Assembly: GCA_964020085.1 (NCBI GenBank)
Contig: OZ026595.1
Coordinates: 15,608,422-15,672,421 of the forward strand
DNA: 64,000 nucleotides
Direction of reading: 5' to 3'
DNA from: Micromussa lordhowensis
Taxonomy: Eukaryota; Cnidaria; Anthozoa; Scleractinia; Lobophylliidae
Part shown: positions 1 to 12,400 of the stretch, one piece after another
Position numbering within the stretch: position 1 is the first letter of the stretch
Layout of the letters: each line of letters starts with the position of its first letter
Made by a program: the position numbers and the translations under genes
Notes under the pieces: model-generated
What the model was told of the DNA's origin: nothing
What the model saw: the letters and a program-made list of their open reading frames with translations, nothing else
The model's database searches: none

Positions 1-470
1 TCAGTTTTCTGAGTTCCTGAAAGAAACATATAAAAGGAACCCCTACTGGTTTAATAGTGTGTTGCACTCTGAATGAAGTGGTTTGGGTTCATTTTTGTGT
101 TCTTGAGTGAGAGACTAAACTCTCACAGTGCATCTCTCCAGACTGGTGTATAAATGGGTCATGACAAATTTTATTCTGGGAGAAACATCTTTGCAATGGA
201 CTATCATCCCATCCAGGGAGGAGAAGGAATGCTCTCAATCAATGACATTATGGAAACCGAGATATTGTAACCTCTGCAGTATGGGAAGCCTTGGAATGAC
301 ACATACATGACCCGCACGTACCTACCTACAGCATCCTGTCAAACACGTAAAATCAAGCTTGCTGATGAGTTTCAAGTAAAAGAGTGCATGTCACTAAAAA
401 AGCTCATTCAAATCAATCTACATTGTCCTGTGTAAGTTGCAAACATAGAGTACACTGTTATCAATCTCAC
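1..470. other. Probable TTI1 intron at left edge; no clear exon
   Basis: TTI1 must continue leftward, but I found no minus-strand reading with recognisable TTI1 sequence here. Nothing else is supportable. Confidence 0.35.
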
Positions 471-3400
471 CAATCGACAAATTTGTCTCTCCATCAGCAG
501 TTCCTCCACAAGAGCCCATCACAATCTCACTCAGAATATAAACTGCTTGCTTCTGATAGAGCTTTGACTCATGAAACAAGTCCAGAAAGTGGTCAACTAT
601 GAGCTGAAGGTTGCCATAGTAACCAAGCACATGGCACATTTGGTTGACTGCCACCTTCACTTTGTCATCTCGAAAATGCTTGAATTGGTATTTTGGGTAC
701 TTGCTTGCAGTGAACTGGCTCGCTGAGTATGACATTGGATTTTCTCCTTCAGTATCGGAAGGTGGGACAGCTGTTTCTGATAGAGATGGAGTTCTTTCTT
801 CAACAATTCCCACATCACCAACATCAAACTCTAGAATCTGGAACAGTTTGATTAACATTTAGTATGAATATCAGTATTCTAGACCTTCAAAACAACTCTG
901 CTCGTCGGTGAAAATTATGTATTATTCAATATGTCTGAATGCAACGTACAACCAACTTAACAATAATAACCTTGTCCAAAAATTTTGAAATAAAACGTTT
1001 ACATTTGCAAAAGGAAAATTGAATATTGGGCTAATTAATCTTTTTGGCAATATGGTGACCATTTTGAATTCTATTGTTTCAAATAGCTATTATTGGATCC
1101 TCAGGGCCAAATTAGCATGTATTTGCCCCCTACGCATCTGATAATAGCTTTTTGAAACAATATAATCCAAAAATGGCCGCCGCACCACCAAAATGGTCCA
1201 TTTATAGAGATTTGTTTAATATAGATAACTCTAAATCTATATGGTAAAAAAAGTAACAATTATTTTGAAATAATCAAATTTTCCACACCTGTACCAGAGC
1301 CAGAGACAGTCTCTTGAGATAGGATGATGAATTCAGCAAGCTACACAGTCTGTTACCAAGAAGACTCAAGTAACCAAGAGCGAGGTTCAGACTGTGTATT
1401 TTCTTTTCGTCATCAGCTGTTCTCATGATACGAGGAATTGCCGTCAAGACCAGATGAAGGTTCTCATCTAACAAAGAGTTAAGTGAACTGGGACCTAAAT
1501 TAATGAAGAAACAAACAAAATAATAATTATTTTAAATAATTTTGTCAACCCTTTTAATCCATGCTGACCCCTGATAGCCTAATTCAAACTATTGATATCA
1601 TTTTTATTTATCAATAGCATCCACTCCACACTGCAAGAATATATTAAAGTAATGCAGTGCAATGTTGAGTCCTGTGTCATGTTGCCTCAATGCTTGTCAT
1701 GCAATACTTAAGCAATAGAACAAAAGTTTCTATGTGTTATAGGCTGACAAACCACGCGGGATGTTGGTAGAACACGAGAAGAATTTGTAAATCACGAGCC
1801 GCAGGCAAGTGGTTTACAAATTCTTCGAGTGTTCTACCAACATCCCAAGTGGTTTATCAGCCTAAAACCCATAGAAACTTGTGGTCTATTGCTTTTATAT
1901 AATAACTCAGAAGACACGCGATTTTCCCATGGGTTTACCAGCACAATAACCCATAGCTGATTGACCAATCAGAGTGCACGCATTGATTTGGTTATTATAT
2001 AAAATATATTATTAAATTCTCAACCTCGGATAATGCAATTCTAGCTTTCCGATTGGTTCACTATGTAAGAGACCACGGCCGGTAAACATAGACTGAGAGC
2101 TTATTTCTAAGAGTGGAACTACAGCCATGTTGAGGAACCGAACAACAACAACGAGCACATGGAAAAGCTCGACTCTGATTGGCTGAATAACAATGACGTA
2201 TCGTTACACCGTCCTTGTTTCAAAAAAGGAAAACTAGTCACGGGTTGTAAACAACATAACTAGTAAACAGAAATAAAGCTAGATTTCTAAACAAAAGTGT
2301 CCATGTTCTTAGCTTTGTAACAAACAGTAAAAACAAATGTCATTTAGTCACAACAAAGTCCTTAAGGTGACTAGGTGGTCTTGGGGTACGACCGCTGCGG
2401 GTAACTGGACGATCAGCTGGCGGTTTCGGGGCTGGAGGCTGTTCAGGCATGTCCAGTGGCTTGGGACTACTCTCAGGTTTCTTGGAACAGGTTGCTCCTC
2501 GAGCTTCTTTGGGTGGTGGTAACTCTGTAGGGGCACTGGTCTTCGGAGGAATGACAGTTGATTTGGAACTGGTGGTACCTTCGAACAACTGGGTCCTGTC
2601 TGGCATATGGATGGGCTCAGGGCTACCCCCAGTGCATGCTGGTTCCATGCTGTTCCTCAGGTGTCGACGATTTCTCCTGAAAATCTTTCCATCGTCAGTC
2701 CGCACTTCATACGATCTCACATCCACTTGCTGCTCGACACGGGCTTTAAACCATTGTCCAGATCTATCAGCAGGCTTCACACGAACAATTTCTCCTGTGC
2801 TCAAAGGGGGAAGTTCCTTGGCACTGATGTTGTAGTGCTTGGCTTGGATTTGCTTTCTTTTCAAGAGCTTTCCTGAAATGTTCTCAACAATTTTGGGTTT
2901 GAGCAGCTCACTGGTCGTAGGAATCAGTGTCCTTGTGCGACGGCTGAACATCCTTTGTGCTGGAGAGCTTTCTAGGCCTTCAGTGGGTGTATTTCTCCAT
3001 GTCAACAAGGCTAGGTAGAAGTCTGATCCAGCTGCGTTGGATTTCTTTAGCAGACCTTTGACTATTTTGACTGCGTTCTCTACCTTGCCATTACTTTGCG
3101 GGTAGTGAGGAGAGCTTGTAACATGTTCTATGTCATAGCTGGTCATGAACTGCTGAAATTGATAGGAACCGTAGGGAGGACCATTGTCACTCATCAACTT
3201 GTTGGGGATCCCATGTGTCGAGAAGTGTTTCTTCAGGAGGTGGATCACTTCCTTGCCAGTTTTGTCCTTCAGTAGGTCAATTTCAAAGTAGCTGGAATAG
3301 TAATCTACTGTACAGAGGTAGTCTCTGCCATCAAAGTGGAGGATATCACATCCAACAGTTTCCCACGGGCGATTTGGAATCTTGTGAGAGATGAGAGGTT

Positions 3401-6400
3401 CCTTCTGTTGGTCATTCTGATAGGTGGCACACACATCACACTTTGCTATGTAATCACGCAGGTCAGCATTCATATTGGGCCAGTAAACAGTTTCACGCGC
3501 ACGTCTAAGGCAGCCTTCCACTCCTGTGTGGGCTCCATGCAGTCGTTCACGTATCTTGGCCCTTAGGCTGACAGGGATTATGCATCTCAGGCCTTTGAAC
3601 AGTATTCCATCTTGGGCAGTAAGCTCATCTCGCACCATTTAGTATGGGTGGAGTTCTAAGGGTAGGGTTTCTTTCTGATCTGGCCATCCCCTCAGGATTA
3701 CTTGAGTAAGGCTCTGAAGTACTGAGTCAGTAGCAGTTTCTCGCTGAATTTCTGCTAGCTGGGGTTCTGAAATGGGTAGGAAGTCAACAGCATGGATCCG
3801 TTCGGTCTCCTCTTCAGCTGGGGATCTGCCTGTTGTTGGAAGATAGGCATGTGACAGGGTGTCAGCCAAATACATTTCAGGACCAGGCTTATAACGGATC
3901 TCGACATCATATTGTTGTAATCGCAGTAGCAGCCTCTGCAGACGTTTAGGGGCTGTCGCTAATGGTTTCTTGCAGATGGTCTCCAAGGGCTTATGGTCAG
4001 ACCACAGTATGATCTTCCTGCCATAAACATACTGGTGGTTGCGCTCGACACCAAAGACTTGCACTAACAGTTCTTTCTCAATTTGAGAATAGTTCCGTTC
4101 GCTTGTGGTAAGAGCTCGACTGGAATATGATACTTGCTGGCCATTCTGCATTAGGACGAATCCTATACCATTAGCTGATGCATCACGTTGGCCTTCAACT
4201 GGCTCACTGGAATTGAAGAATTGCAGAACTGGAGCTGAAGTGACGGCTTGTTTCACATTTTCAAAGGCTTTCTCCTGTTCTGCTGACCAACTCCACTCTA
4301 CGTCTTTGTGGGTAAGTCTTCTCAAGGGTTCGCACAGCTCTGAAAGTTGGCTTAGGAACTTGGACAGGTAGTTGGTTAAGCCCACAAGTCTTCAGACTGC
4401 TGCTACATCACTAGGTCTTTCCATCTTCAGTATGGCTTCAACTTTACTTGGGTCTGGTTTAACTCCTTCAGGCGTCAACACGTGGCCAATAAAGGTAGTT
4501 TCTGTGCACTTAAGCTGTAACTTCTCTCGGTTGAGCTTCAGATTTCTTTCTCTGCATCTCTCTAACAGCTTCAGTAAGTTGGCATCATGGTTTCTCACAG
4601 CCTCTTCTTTACAAGCACCACGACCGGTTATTAGGATGTCGTCTGCTACCTTGTAGATTCCTTCGAGGCCTTCTAGATTCTGATCCAATTTGCGCTGAAA
4701 ACATTCTGGAGCAGGAGAGATACCGAAGGGCATCCTCAGATATCGGTAACGACCCCAGGGAGTCTGGAACGTAGTCAACTTGCTGGAATCTTCGTCAAGC
4801 TGAATCTGTAGGAATCCGTCCTTCAGATCTGCTTTTGAGAACACCTTGACATCGGCCAACTCGGGAAGGATGTCGTCTATCACTGGGAGCAGATAATGGC
4901 TTCTCTTGAGGGCAGTATTGAGGCGCTGCGGATCGATGCACACCCTTAATTTGCCATTTGGTTTTTCTGTGACTACAAGGCTAGACACCCAGTCTGTGGG
5001 CACTTCCTCTCTCTTTATCACATTGGCTCTCTCTAGGCGGGTTAGCTCTTGCTTCAGCCTTTCTTTTAGGGAGAGTGGCACACGACGAGGAGGCATGATT
5101 GAAGGTGCAACACTCTTGTCAACTTCTAAACGGAGGGTACCTTCCATGCAGCCTAGTCCATACATACATACATACATACTTTATTGAACCTCCCCAAAGG
5201 GGCTTTTCAGGAACAATAATAATTACAAGTTAATAATTTACAATTATTAGATTATTTAAAATATTAAAAAAAAAAAAATATATATATCTATCTCAATCAC
5301 ATCCTAAAAAGTCCCTTAGGAGTTTGCTCCTTAAACGCTTCTTAAAGATTGATTCATTACTAGAAAGTTTTAAAAATGATTCCAAGGAATTCCAGATGCT
5401 GACAGTTCGGTAATAAAAAGTTCTCTGTCCAGAAGCAGTTTTAAAGAGAGGGACATTCAACAATTGGGAACTCCTGGTTGTGTATCTATTTACATCACAA
5501 CGTTTGGTGAAAAAAGTGCTTAGGTATTCAGGGGCGCGACCATACATACATTTAAAAGCCAAGATAGCATTTCGATAGTAGAGCTGACTGGATACTGGGA
5601 GCCACCTAAGGCGTTGAAGTTCAGGCGTAACATGATCATATTTCCGAATTCCACTTACTATTCTACACGCAAAGTTTTGTACCGATTGCAGTTTGTCGAC
5701 ATTTAACTTCGAGCAGTTGGCCCACACGTTTGAACAATAAAACAATTTACTAAACACTAAGGCATTCATAACTATGAGAAGGGTCCTTCTGTCGAATGCA
5801 TGTTTGACGCGGTTAATCTGCCCGAGAGAAGACATGCATGACGAAACAGTTCTGATAATGTGGTTGTTGTACGATAAGTGAGGGTCCAATAACACTCCCA
5901 GGTCCTTTGCAGTTTTACTAGGTAATAAGTCCTTGCCCAATATTTCCTTGCTCCCTGAAATACGTCTTGGTAAGTTGCAGTAATTTTCTCCATTGTAAGT
6001 TCCTGATAACTCTCCTGAGCGACGGGTTCAGCGACTTGTAAGATGTTTTGCTGTTGGACAGTGATTAGTCCCATACGCAGGGCATTTGTCCCTTTTTCGC
6101 TCATGTTTCCGGCCACAGAACTTACAGTCGGCGCTTAGCTGATTTTTAGAACCTTTCCCGCTGTCCTTTGGGGCTTTTGGCTTCTTCCCATCTTCCTTCT
6201 GGTTAACCGCGTTTGCTTCTTGTTCGATAGTTTGACCCGGTGTCATGTCTTTCAGTTGTGCTGTGGTAGCTTCATTTGCTCGACAGATATCAACACATTT
6301 TGAAAGCGTTAACCCAGATTCTTGAAGTAATTTTCTTCGTATGCCTTTATCACGGACACCACAGACGATTCGATCGCGGAGAAGATCTTCTTTTAAGGCG

Positions 6401-9400
6401 CCAAACTCGCAAGTTTCGGCGAGCGCTCTAAGTGAAGTGATGTACATGTAAGTGTAGATCGATTCTGCTTGTTCTTGCGAGCGATTATTGAACTTATAAC
6501 GCTCGTAAATGATGTTTGTTTTCCCGAGACAGTGGTTTTGCCAGAGTTCCAATACCTTGTTTATGTCTGTCTTTTCGTCTTCTCTTTGAAACGGGAGTCC
6601 GTTGTGGACCTCGAGAGCTTCTTTGCCGATGCACGTGATAAATGTGGCTACTCGAAGGCGGCTTGTTTTGTTTCTCAGGTCAGTTACTTCTTCGTAGGCT
6701 TCCCAAACCTGGCGCCATTGCTTCCATTCTTTGGAGAGATTTCCAGATTGTAGTTGTATTTTCGGAGGAAAAGATACGTTACAGGAGAATGTAGGTGAAG
6801 TAGTTGAGCTTGTACCGGCGCTCGAAGGTGGCGGTGGATCTGGCATTTTGACTACACTTGCAATTGCTGACGCAGAAAACTTGTCTCGTCTTCTTCGCTG
6901 AAGGTGTCGAGTTGCACGTTTCGTAAATTGTAGATCAAGTCGTCTTTACTTCTGACACCATGTAAGAGACCACGTCCGGTAAACATAAACTGGGAGCTTT
7001 ATTCTAAGAGTGGAACTACAGCCATGTTGAGGAACCGAACAACAACAATGAGCACATGGAAAAGCTCGACTCTGATTGGCTGAATAACAATGACGTATCG
7101 TTACACACTAGATCTTGGTTACCAGCCATCTCACTAGATCTCGGTAGCCAGCCAGCCATTTGCCCTTATATGGAAATGAATGCGGCAAATGTTGCTCAGC
7201 ATAAAATTTTCAGCATTTTGTTTTGGCGCCTGTAAGTCACATCACTTCCCAGTAGTTTCTTAGACTTAAGATTTAGCAAAACCGAAGGTTGAGAATTTAA
7301 TAAAACAATTATTTCATTTGCGCTTGTTGGGTATGAGATTGATTACAGCCAACGCGCACTCATGGAATAATTGTTAATTACTCTCTGAAGTTGAAACCCT
7401 AAAACCCTAAAACCAAGACGATGCCAGAGGAGAGAAACTCATTAGTTGTGTTTCTATAACACAAAAAATTTTCACATGAAAGATAGGTCCATCTTTTCAC
7501 TCTGAGTCCTTACTTATATTCCCATCACACTTGCAACTGCATGTCTGCAACTTCCAGTGAACCTGGCACTAACACGCTGGGCACACGCGCCATCAAAAAA
7601 GCCGGGGTGATCGCATCTCAGGACAGCGGACGCGCACTTCAAAATTCAAAACAAATTTCAAAATGGCGGCTTCTCTAACATTTGAGGATGTTCTCGAAGA
7701 GGTCACTCGTAGTGACACTGAAGAGGTACAAGACTCCAGTGATGAGGAAAACGACCAAAAAACTAAAGCTATAGAGTCGGCTGTCAATTGTTTTACAGAA
7801 TGCAGTGACCTGGGGCAAAATATCGCACTTTTTAAACAAGAGGCAAAAAGATATCTAAAAGGGCTTTACGAACAACATGCTCGAGGGAACGATTCATTTG
7901 CCATTTTGTGTGAATCATCACTCAACACAGGAGCAGTGTTAAAAGAAGAAGCCTGTACATGGTTGGATTTAATCTACAGGAGGCTGTCAGCTCGTCAGAG
8001 AATTAGGAGACCGTGGTTTTTGGAGTTTACCCGTGACATTCCAAAGGAAATTTTTTTGGCTCTTAAAAGGGCCTTTTCAACCACAACAAATAATGAGCTA
8101 AGGAGCAATGTATACATGGAAGGAAATCGTAAGGGCCTCTCAATCAGAATTGCATATTCTCCTTCTGTTTATTACATGTTTCGAATTTTGACTGGAAAAA
8201 CAATGGGACAGTTGAAAAGTTATTTGAGAAGGAAGATACCTGGAAAAGGCAAAGCAAAAGTCCTTATTTCGAGGTTTAAGGAATTCAAACTTTGCTACAA
8301 GTATTCAAAGCGGCAAATGACTGTTTCGTGTCATTATGGTTTCTGGAACATACATGGGTTTCCTTTGCATGATTAAGTTTGTTATGTACACTTTGTAGTC
8401 TGTTAAAAATGCTTTTAATAAGATTCTTGAATTGTTGAATGTTTACAAGATTGGAAATAAATATTGGTTTTTAAAACCTCTGAACATTTGTTATTGACAA
8501 ATGAAAATTGAAAATTGTAATACTTTACTACAATGCATGTAAGGTATGCATAAATACTTCTGGTCTATGTATTACAAAGCTTGTTGTAAATACATGTTAT
8601 TCAATGGAAATATGATAATAAATTATTCATATACATTAAAAGTACTGAATGTATGGTCAATAAATACAAATACAGGCATTAACATATACAAATATAAATA
8701 CAGGCATCAAAATATAAAATTCAACAAACTGGTATTTGATACCTTATTTATGCAAGTTATACAAGAAATAGTTCATGCCAAATTTTTAACATTGATTTGC
8801 ATGTAACTACTTTAAGATCTAACTGCACATCAAAGAGAAATGTTGCATAAAATGTACAAAAACCTCTGAAAGGCACTCTGATTGTCCAACGTGCAAAGCT
8901 TTATATTTACACATTTTAAAGGACAGTGATTTCACTTTGAGTTAAAAACTGCTTTAAGTAAAGAGCTTCTTGTCAACAGCCAGCTTTCCAGATTGACAAG
9001 ACAGCAATATAGCCTGCCTATGTGGATGTGAACAATACCCACACCTTTCTGACACCTCTGGCTTTGGGCAACCACAAAAACAGAAGTTGCTCAGGGCAAC
9101 TCTGTTAGGGACATACTTGTCCTTCGAAGGAATGTAATTATCAAGGTTATATCCCCTTTCCCTTAACCAGATTAAAGAAAGGAATTCGTGGCGAAAAATT
9201 TGCTGCCATCTCATGCCATAGTTGGTGTTTTGGGAGTACCTTGAAATAGCTATGTGTTTAGCTTCCCTCCCTTCCATTGAGGTAACTGAAAGACCCTTTC
9301 CATACTTGGACTTAACATCTTTAGTATGCACAGGGACAATGTGACCTATTGTCCATACAGTAGGTGTTACTATCCCAATAAACAAACTGTAAGCCCTGAA

Positions 9401-12400
9401 ATAGTTGGTACAGTAAGAAGACAGCCCTTTGATTTCATCATCATTGATAGTCATTCTGCAGAATAGAGACACTGCATTTCTTAGTTGTAAACACACAAAT
9501 GCAAAAGTGTGCAGTCTGAAGGTTTGCCGTGCAGTGTCTGCAGGGGACTCTAAAGACACAATTAGATGCATAAAATTGTGTAAATACATCCTTGAATCTC
9601 TGCCTGTAAATCTATACTCAAAGTCTTTCCCATCTGCCTTTGTTTCATTGAACCACCTTGTAACTTTGTTTGCTAAGCGTGAAAGCTGGCATTTAGATTT
9701 CAGTGCCCGTACAAACTTGGAAAATGGAGAATCACTAGGTACCTCACTCATATTTGTTACATTACTTCCCAGGGCAGACTTTTGGATAGCTTCATGCAAA
9801 ATTATTTTGTGAATATGCTGACAGGCATTATTCTTTAGATGCAAAGGATCTACATGTGCTCTGTCAATGAATTTACCAATGAGTGGCTCAAACTCTTGCC
9901 TACTCTTACTAGAAGCAATAAATGTTGTTATTTTGCTGCGTTTAGTGTTGGGAGCTAACTGAGTCTTGTTTAATTTATCCTTGAGGTCACCAACTTTCTT
10001 AGCAACAGATAATCTTTTATGATATTGCCATGGTCTGAAATCATTATGGGGTTCTGGGCCAAATGATTTGTTTACATCAAGCAGTTCACCAGTTGAAATG
10101 TCAGCAAATGTTGAAAAATACTTGGCACTGTTTGGAAGCTCCCCAGCCAGAAAAGCCAACATTTTCATGTCATTGGGGAATTCTGAAAACTTAAATTTAA
10201 TGATGGTATTGTTGACATTAAAAGAGCCTTTCTCTATTTGCTCCATCTCCTTAGCAACCATTGCAATGTACCTTTTAGCTGCAGTACTTTGTTCTGAGCA
10301 GTTACTTCCAAATATCAAAAAGTTATCCTCATTACTCAAAACCCTGTGACCCACATTTAAAAAACTAATGAGCCAGGCACAAGACTGGTCAAATTTTCCA
10401 AAAGGGGCTCCATCTCCACCAATGGCTATTTGGAAAGTATTTGGTTCCCCAAACCAATCAAAATCTTCAGCTTTCAATGTTGTCAGGTAGAAAGATGCTA
10501 ATCTAACAAGACATTCTGTTAAATTTCTGTAACAGCCATGAACCTGATCCTCAGGTTCCAAATCAGAGCAGAAGCTCTCCCTTACACTCTTTAAGGTTCC
10601 TATGTCAACTTCATTGAGAAACTTGATAAGTTTGTTATAGGGAACTAACCGAGGTAAGGAACACGACATTACTTGAATGCGTGTTGTTTTGGTTTTTCTC
10701 TTAGGATTGGTAGTCATTGAAAGAGATCTGTACACAGATCTGTACTTTTTCTTACCCATTACCCCTTTGGAATAGAAAACTGAAACACTTCTAAGAATGT
10801 TTATGTCTGAAGTTTCAAATTGTTCTGCAGCATTCTTATAAAGTTTAGGAAAAACCTTTTTGGAAAACTTCTTACTTTTTGACATAAAGTCAACTAGTAT
10901 CTTTATAGGGCATCTTTTCTCAGCTGTACTAAGAAGACCTATGTATGCAGGAGTATTATCATTTAAGTCAGCCCCATGTATTTCTTTGGCTGCTTGGTAT
11001 GTCTCTGACCTTCTTTGTGTCCCCACTGTTGAAGATGGCCCCCTCTTATCATCAGAAGGGAGGACAGTCGGGTTTTTGCGCCTTGCCTCAATAGACTGCC
11101 TGGATAGAAAGGCCTTCTCTTTTTGAGGGACAGCTGTGCCAGCTTCAGGCAAGTGTTCTCCCAATTCTTGTATGTCCTCAGACACCTCATCTACCTTTAA
11201 AGAGGCAGAAAATGTGAAATTATTCAATTCTGGTTCATGCTTGTATATGCTGGAGTTGAAATTGATCATGGGCTCAATAATTTCACTTTGTATTAGCTCA
11301 TTGCTATAAACAAAAACATTAAGGAAAATACATATTGAGCCAAGAATAAAATGAAACAAAACATTCATATCACTTAGCTCATTAATAAATCCTTAGTAAG
11401 TTGGTTATCCTTGTCTGTAGTCATTAAGTTAAGTCAAAGCAGCTCACTCTGCAACTGCACTATATGAAAATGCAGATAAGTTTACAGCAAATGTAAAAGA
11501 ATTTGACAATTTTCCCTCTGTGTCCTTGCCAATATAGTCTAGCTTTCTGCTTTTGTTTTTGTTTTGTTTTTTGTTTTCTTATCATAAGAGGGAATGTCAA
11601 TAGACACAAATCCATAAGGCTTCTAAATGAAATATTTTAATTACAAAAACATAGACCTGGGTGCCAGCTTACTTATAACATGTTGATATATTTTCCCTCT
11701 AAGAAGTATGTAAGTGAAGAGTTGAAAAAAAAAATTTTCTGTGCGTGGAAGGAGGGGGGGGGGGGGGGGTGAATACTTACTTTCCGAATAAGGTTTGATA
11801 ATTTAGCCTTTTCCTTGACTAGAACTTTGTGAGCCTTGGCAGCTTCATCTCTTAAACGCCTTTTCTCTTTCAGAAAAACTCCAACATTAAACCTGCTGTA
11901 AACTTTAGCCTTCCTTCGAACCATGTGGTTAATGTTTATGACGTCCAATCTTCAGTGTGTCATGGTTCTGAATTCTTTTGTTTACTTTAACTGACGAGTA
12001 GTTGTAGTTCAGTTTGGATTCCTCGATGCTCGAAATTATAGAACTTTTGCTTTGCCTTTTCCTGGTATCTTCCTGTTCACAGGCTTCGTCTTTTAACACT
12101 GCTCCTATGTCGAGTGATGATTCACACAAAATGGAAAATGAATCGTTCCCTCAAGCGTGTTGTTCGTAAAGCCCTTTTAGATATCCTTTTGCCTCTTGTT
12201 TAAAAAGGGCGATATTTTCCCACAAGTCGCAGTACAAAATAGACCAAATAGCTCGCTCTTTGCAGCCGTCGCACGGTTATTCGGTTGTGTAAACCGAAAA
12301 TTTAAAAACATAGGTTTCTTCTTCCATCGTATTTCCTCGGTTCTTGGTAGAGATCTGTACTCTTCCTGTGGACAGACGAAAGTTATATGAAGCCAAATAT

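Larger units (their letters stand above)
2064..7105 (-). mobile_element. Defective Ty3/Gypsy LTR retrotransposon with intact ends
   Basis: Two nearly identical 145-bp LTRs (2064..2208 and 6961..7105) begin TG and end CA when read in either orientation. They are flanked by a perfect 5-bp target duplication, CACTA, at 2059..2063 and 7106..7110. On the minus strand the primer-binding site immediately inside the 5' LTR begins TGGTGTCAGAAGT, complementary to the remembered 3' end of animal tRNA-Leu(CAA). Order on the minus strand is gag (6846..6028), RT, RNase H, integrase (ending 2340). The integrase-last order identifies Gypsy. The element is broken by a missing protease segment, a nested L2-type insertion at 5160..5951 and two in-frame stops in pol. 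No env was seen. Confidence 0.93.
2012..7301. repeat. MITE-like repeat interrupted by the Gypsy insertion
   Basis: Left arm at about 2012..2029 reads taaattctcaacctcgg; right arm at about 7282..7301 is its near mirror image ccgaaggttgagaattt. Between them lies the complete Gypsy insertion with its 5-bp target duplication, so the retrotransposon landed inside an older repeat. A further small inverted pair (ataataac / gttattat) at about 1897..2001 borders it. Confidence 0.55.

Noticed and set aside
128..602. Plus-strand frames near the left edge
   Set aside because: One lies opposite a TTI1 exon and the other has no family features.
5293..5940. Independent host gene of 215 codons
   Set aside because: It is the C-terminal part of a non-LTR reverse transcriptase with a microsatellite-type 3' end and interrupts the Gypsy pol reading.
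11296..11368. Hydrophobic N-terminus (MNVLFHFILGSICIFLNVFV) of the transposase reading as a signal peptide
   Set aside because: An acceptor-like TTTTTGTTTATAG lies inside it and a good upstream exon with a strong donor exists, so it is most likely intron read-through.
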